Source: Buxus sempervirens
Lineage: Eukaryota > Streptophyta > Magnoliopsida > Buxales > Buxaceae
Length of the DNA: 64,000 bases
Assembly: GCA_947561395.2 (NCBI GenBank)
Contig: OX387188.1
Span: forward strand, 35,025,942 to 35,089,941
Reading direction: 5' to 3'
Every line of letters begins with the position of its first letter. Within the stretch, counting starts at the first letter, position 1. The notes beneath the pieces were generated by a model. It saw only the letters and a program-made list of their open reading frames with translations, had not been told where the DNA came from and did no database searches. Positions 59,052-64,000 of this stretch are shown here, piece after piece. Made by a program: the position numbers and the translations under genes.

Positions 59052-62000
59052 TACAGATACAATAATCTTTTTCCTAATATAATTGTTTGAAGTACAATCT
59101 GCTGCCCACTTTTGTACTACTAAATCTGGTGTCAAGACCTTGACGTTTTGCAGAATATTTTGGGAGATCAAGAATTCTCAAAAATTCTTTGTAGATTATC
59201 AAATGCTGATTGCAGTGTTGACCATTTGTTGAGGTTCTTGTAAGTTTCATTTTGTGAATGTCGAATGAAATTGTAAGATTTTGTGATTGTGATGCCACTA
59301 CTGCATGTCTTATTTTACTATTTTTTTCTCAATACATAGGCCATGATTTCACCTAACTTGTGGGCTTAGTGCCTATTCCACTGTCTTGATTGGTGGTCAT
59401 TAAGGTGAAGTTTCCATGTGGCATCTAGACATCCTCAACTAGGTGCTGAAAAACTATTAAAGGAAATCACTTGATAACCAGAGTATTATGGCTTCTATGC
59501 TTTTATTAGAGATCCCACATCCATCTTTCTCTAGCAATTGAAAGAAAAGATCTCTGTTTCTCGCTTTTTGTACATATCTACATGTACAGATACACAATAC
59601 CCAATGTATATCTTAATTTATGCTGTGATTATGGTTTATCTATGCTTTATTCATTGCATTACAAATTTACATTGTGTATCTAGTTATTGTTTCTGTAATG
59701 TGTAGGATCAAGTGCTTACCACTGCACCAATAACTGAAGTTATTGGTTAGAGTGTAACTTTATTTCCTTGTACCATTAGCAGGATGCTTGACTTTGGCCC
59801 AATACCCCCAACATAATTTCGCTATGTCTTATCACGGGATTCTTTATTTTTAGGTCTTTATTTTCAACAGTGCCTGATTTACTGTAGCTGTTAAATTTAA
59901 TAAGAAAATTAGTTTTGTTTGCCAAGGTAGCATTTATTGCTCAGATGTTGCCTTTATGCTTTAATTATGTTGCTTACAAGTGAAAAATCATGATATCAGA
60001 TTTCATGCTGTTTCTCATATGGATTTGGAGTACGGGTTATTAACACTTGATAACTTCAAGACTGCAGCTTTAAGTCTCCAAACGCAGCCCAAGCTTGAAG
60101 CTTTACAAGGTTTGTAAACTTAATGAGCTCTCTGGATGTTATTTATTTTTCATATTTTTGGCACATAGGTTTTTCAGTTTCTTTCTTCTGTTTCTTTGGA
60201 GATTGCATCAATGGGTTCTAAGTTTACAAGGATTATGAATTTTGATAGCATTTTTTCTTTTAGCAAAAACGTTCTATTATTTTAACATGTAATATGAAAT
60301 TTGAGTGTTTGCTTTATGAAGCTCACATTGACCCTGGAGAATTTGTAGGAAAAAATAATTAGTTAAACTGTAATCTGCTATACATTTCTGCTATGAAGAT
60401 GTATACTATGCTATGGGATATAAAAAAAGTTTACAAGGATTATGAATTTTGATAGCATTTTTTCTTTTAGCAAAAACGTTCTATTATTTTAACATGTAAT
60501 ATGAAATTTGAGTGTTTGCTTTATGAAGCTCACATTGGAAAATTTGTAGGAAAAAATAATTAGTTAAACTGTAATCTGCTATACATTTCTGCTATGAAGA
60601 TGTATACTATGCTATGGGATATAAAAAAAGTTCCTTCAGTTTACAGATGGAACAAAATTTTTGCAGTGTCTCCCACAACCAACTTTGGTATACCAGATGT
60701 ATTCTTTACTGCTTTGAGGCTGTCTTGGGCTGAAGATCAACATTGTGTAGAATGTTCTTTCTTCTATAGCTGAAGAAAATACCGCAACTGGGGAGCTCAG
60801 ATTGTAGAACAAATCCCCTACCTTCTAGTTAGGTTTTCCTTTGGGATCTGAATTCAATCAACTTAGTGTAGGAACCTTTTCTAGAAAGCGCACGGAAAAA
60901 AATTGGCCACATGGAAGAGAAGCTATTTGAAGTGAACTCTCATTTGAAGTACGCTGTCCAACCTACTTAATTATATTTTCCTTGTTTTAAACATGTTGAA
61001 ATTGGGTGGGAACAGGCTGGAGCAGTTAAAATTGAGACTGTGTGGTGTAAATAAGGAATCCTCTCTATTTGGGGTACATTTATGTCAATTCCACTCTTTG
61101 TAAAGATGTTTTACATTCAAGTATGACCTGACTAAGTGGGATTCTTAGCAAACCTGATGTAAATGGGAGATTGGCCCTTAATTGTGAGCTTGATATGAAT
61201 TTAGTTTACAATTGCAACATTTCCACTGTTTCATTGAATTGAATCAACTGTTTTCTTGAATCGGACCAACCCAGATCAACTTGTATTGATCATACCAATG
61301 GTTGGACTGTGACTAGCCAAAGTTCAGTAAACTAAACCATGGTTCATTTATAGTCAAAGCGACTCTTTCCAACCCATATCTTCTTTCAGCGACTCTTCTC
61401 TGTTGATCGTGTATAGGGGCTTTTCCCTTCTTTTTATTTAAAATATATACATATATATACACTAAATGGTATCAGGGACCATCACTTGGTGTTATAGTAA
61501 AGGGTCCATACTAGCAAATGAAGATACAGTTCAAGAACAAGTGTGACACTTTGCACCAAAATTTCAATGGTTAGGTTTGTAGTCAGTCAACCCCTCCAGA
61601 GACCCCGATTTAATGGGACTTACACTAGGTTATGGTCTTATACACTAAATAATAGAAATTTTTTATTTTTTATTTTTTTTAGTGAAACCCTTAAACACCA
61701 ACCCCTAGTTTTCTAAGAAAACATAGAAGCTCACCTTGTTGTAAATTGAGAGCTTCAATCAAAGCCTTTTAGTTTTATTCTAATTTGAGATTTTGGTTTG
61801 GGACTTATGGGAGTGAGGTTATTTTCTCCAAATTAATGACTGTTGATTTTCAAAAGCTATGGAAGTAAAGGAAAGCAGGAGAATTTGGAAAAGAAAATGC
61901 AATGGATGGAGAAATTTATCGAGTGTAAGAAACAAATATCTCTAGTCATGTCTATTTCTGGGGTCACAAGAATGGAAGCTTTTTTGTTGAAAATTATAGG

Positions 62001-63185
62001 ATTCATGATATGGATCTTAGATCTTATTGCAAGTAAAATGACTCAGAACATTATGGATCATATGATTGAATTGTGCAATTTTTATAAATTGATCCTTGGT
62101 TTCCAGAAACGCGCCTGTTTCATTTTTAAGTTTAATTATAGACACACAAGCATACACGTACACCATTAAATCTTAACAGAGAAAAAATTGATGACCTGTA
62201 CTTGGTTGATTTAACTGAACCTTTTGGTACTAATGATCATATTGACTCCAAAACTTGCACTACATGGTCTAATATATAAAGATTTCATTCAGTTGTTCAT
62301 GCCTTTCTTTACAAAAATTTACTTGTTAAACAATTTCTATTGTAACTTGTAGTCTTTATATCCTTTCTTTATTTCCGAAGTTTTAATGGACTCCAAATGC
62401 ATGCTGAACTCATTGGTACAGATTGCTCCGTTTTAGAACTCTATATTCTAGTATGCATGAAGAGGCTGGAAGGGAGAGAGCAAAACTCGTACAACTTCAC
62501 CTCAGTAATGAAAGGTTAGTTTTAAGTCCATTCTTGTGTTTTCCATCACGTCTATTTGTTTGTAGTTTTGGATGAATTTTTTTTTTCTTTAATATGCAGA
62601 ATACAAAGACATACATGATTCATATCAAACCTCTGATTATTATGCAAGAAATGTTTGCTTAAGGGTGCGTACTTTTCTCGAATTAATCTATGGTAGGTAG
62701 GTATTATTTTCTTTCCCAGTATATATTAACATTGTCTCCCTTACCTTGCAGGCCTTTGAACACCTTTTACAACGTGAACTGATTTGTTTTACGGAAAACA
62801 GACAGAATCAATCTGTTGAATTCAATTCGATGAAGATGCTCATCTCACATCATGAGCTTTATCAGGGTTTGAGATCAAACCGTTCTTGTCCAGTAAGTGG
62901 CTCAGAAACAAAAACAATTGTATGACTATTGCAAATAGATTGAATGATACCCTGCAATATTTAGATAAAATCTGATTCTACCGGAGATTCATGCATGTTT
63001 GTGAACTGTTATCCTACATTTCTTGTGAGCAGGTTTATGAAAAAAAATTCTCCCTGCCGTAATTAAAAGGATGATTTGCTTTTATTCTGTAGCTTCTAAT
63101 GACAGTCTTATGGGAAGTTTACTATTGATCATTCTGCTCATGTACACAGGCCATTCTTCAGAAATTAATTGATCGTGAAGGTTAA
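55169..63185 (+). CDS. ORC4: Origin recognition complex subunit 4, 16 exons
   Basis: AAA+ subunit of the nuclear complex that marks replication origins and loads MCM helicase. Exons: 55169-55278, 55372-55462, 55570-55626, 55796-55843, 56424-56474, 56566-56609, 56863-56926, 57119-57205, 58467-58558, 58656-58737, 59154-59239, 60000-60109, 62422-62514, 62600-62664, 62752-62892, 63150-63185. They sum to 1257 nt, or 418 residues plus stop, the normal plant length. Walker A region GPRGCGKI at residues 59-66 lacks the usual Ser/Thr after Lys; Walker B VFVLDEFD at 144-151 is intact. VSYRLDADQLLEKRVRSRFS at about 175-195 is the sensor/arginine-rich part. The C-terminal third is the winged-helix region. 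Intron 9 uses a GC donor. Start at MEGENLAEKALILLRSRL, the first ATG in a good N-terminus. Confidence 0.95.
59016..59050. repeat. AT microsatellite in an ORC4 intron
   Basis: A run of about 17 TA dinucleotides in intron 10 of ORC4. Shorter AT runs occur at 12497-12515, 14371-14397 and 39061-39080. Confidence 0.9.
60221..60634. repeat. 207-bp tandem duplication in ORC4 intron 12
   Basis: The block beginning AGTTTACAAGGATTATGAAT at 60221 is repeated from 60428 with almost no change except a short deletion after CTCACATTG. It is a recent tandem duplication inside a 2.3 kb intron and does not touch exons. Confidence 0.92.
60635..62421 (+). other. Remainder of ORC4 intron 12
   Basis: AT-rich intron sequence. 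A 108-codon open frame at 61843-62169 has no recognisable domain and is probably chance. No transposon ends were identified. Confidence 0.5.
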
Positions 63186-63840
63186 ATAGCAGGTGGGGTT
63201 CCAGTTCACAACTTCTGATGTTACTTTTGAAGGTTCGGTGCTGTTTTTTGAGTTAATTATTTTTACTGGGCGGAAAGAACTTGTTTGCATATGGTTAGGG
63301 GCAAAATCTGCCACAAGTTGGTCAATGGGCATACGCCATGTATTCTATGCACTTGTTACTTGCATACCATATGATCTCGGTGGTTTTCCTCCATAATCAC
63401 AATATTCTCTATGGTTTCCTTTTGTGGTTTATTCTCTGAAGCCTAAAGTGGCCTACGTTTGCATAAATTCAGGAATGTAAACAGTGTATCCAAAAAAAAT
63501 AAAAATGGTTCTTCAAGCAAATTTTTATTTATGCGGTTGTTCATCCTCTCTTTAATGATAAATATCTACAAATAAAAGCACTGGGAGCTTATAGGACAAT
63601 CCATACGACTTTGAAAGTAGAATATCGGTGGAGTTATGTTCATCAAACCATTTACTTTTGACAGTACTATTACGATAAAGTGAAAATCTTTCAGGAACAG
63701 AGGCTCTGGCTTTCTCTTAACATTGCAAGAGTCCTATTTCATGTGTTCCTAATCATCTTAGATGGTGGTGAGACCGTAGCTTGATTTCTAGAGCATATGA
63801 TGCTTAATTATCTATATTATTATTAAAAGCACATACTAAG
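63186..63840. other. 3' flank of ORC4
   Basis: Contains the probable 3' untranslated region of ORC4. I see nothing else. Confidence 0.5.
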
Positions 63841-63847
63841 TTAAAGG

Positions 63848-64000
63848 GTACGTTTGGATCGTGAGAATTCAAAGGTGGGAATTGGTATTGGCAACTACTA
63901 ATTTTAATTCTTATGTTTGGTTGAATAATTCCCATAAGAATTAAAATTCATGTGGGAAAAAGAAGAAACTAGAAAGAGAGTGGAATGCTCAAGAGTGAGA
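63848..64000. repeat. Possible MITE cut off by the window end
   Basis: Begins GGGTACGTTTGGATCG, a form common at the ends of Tourist- or hAT-type MITEs, and shows internal pairing (TTTTAATTCTTATG with CATAAGAATTAAAA). The right end is outside the window, so class and target duplication are unknown. Confidence 0.4.

Overview
This is nuclear DNA of a flowering plant. Every gene is split by GT-AG introns with plant-type borders, the families are plant ones (MATE/DETOXIFICATION transporters, chloroplast TatC, an NFD6-like organelle protein, ORC4), and the intergenic space is full of plant transposons (Cassandra-type LTR, CACTA, hAT, Mutator-like, PIF/Harbinger). I cannot name the species.

Layout. 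991-4075 (minus): an intact 8-exon MATE transporter gene (497 codons). 4845-8629: a 3.8 kb PIF/Harbinger-like element with TTA target duplication. 9725-16263 (minus): a tiny NFD6-like gene (112 codons in three exons) with 6.5 kb of genomic extent. Its first intron carries a 3.1 kb palindromic retroelement (12648-15733) made from a Cassandra-like LTR carrying 5S rRNA-like sequence plus two inverted gag-protease fragments. 18742-23830: a nest in which a CACTA element, carrying pieces of a TTC38-like gene and a hAT transposase scrap, sits inside a small hAT element. 24776-26888: a foldback Mutator-like element with minisatellite arms, ending 264 bp before the next gene.

27153-49643 (plus): a tandem MATE cluster with three complete 7-exon genes (27153-31273, 37520-41219, 44296-49643). 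There is also an intact extra first exon (33617-33853) and a broken one (about 35480-36060). A decayed copy of the last TatC exon follows each of the first two genes, and the intact TatC gene follows the third, so the repeated unit was MATE gene plus TatC tail. The duplicated spacers carry several MITEs, one of them present in one copy and absent from the other.

50550-54842 (minus): TatC, 351 codons, four exons. 55169-63185 (plus): ORC4, 418 codons, 16 exons. These two genes are divergent and share a 326 bp promoter region with an E2F-type site beside ORC4. Exon sums for all six complete genes are multiples of three and end in a stop, so the exon models are internally consistent, but they were built by eye from splice signals and family resemblance, not from transcripts.

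How the genes relate: the MATE proteins are probably proton-coupled exporters of metabolites or xenobiotics. TatC (thylakoid protein translocation), ORC4 (replication origin licensing) and NFD6 (organelle, gametophyte development) are single-copy housekeeping-type genes with no functional link to the MATE cluster beyond proximity. I found no rRNA, tRNA or CRISPR array.
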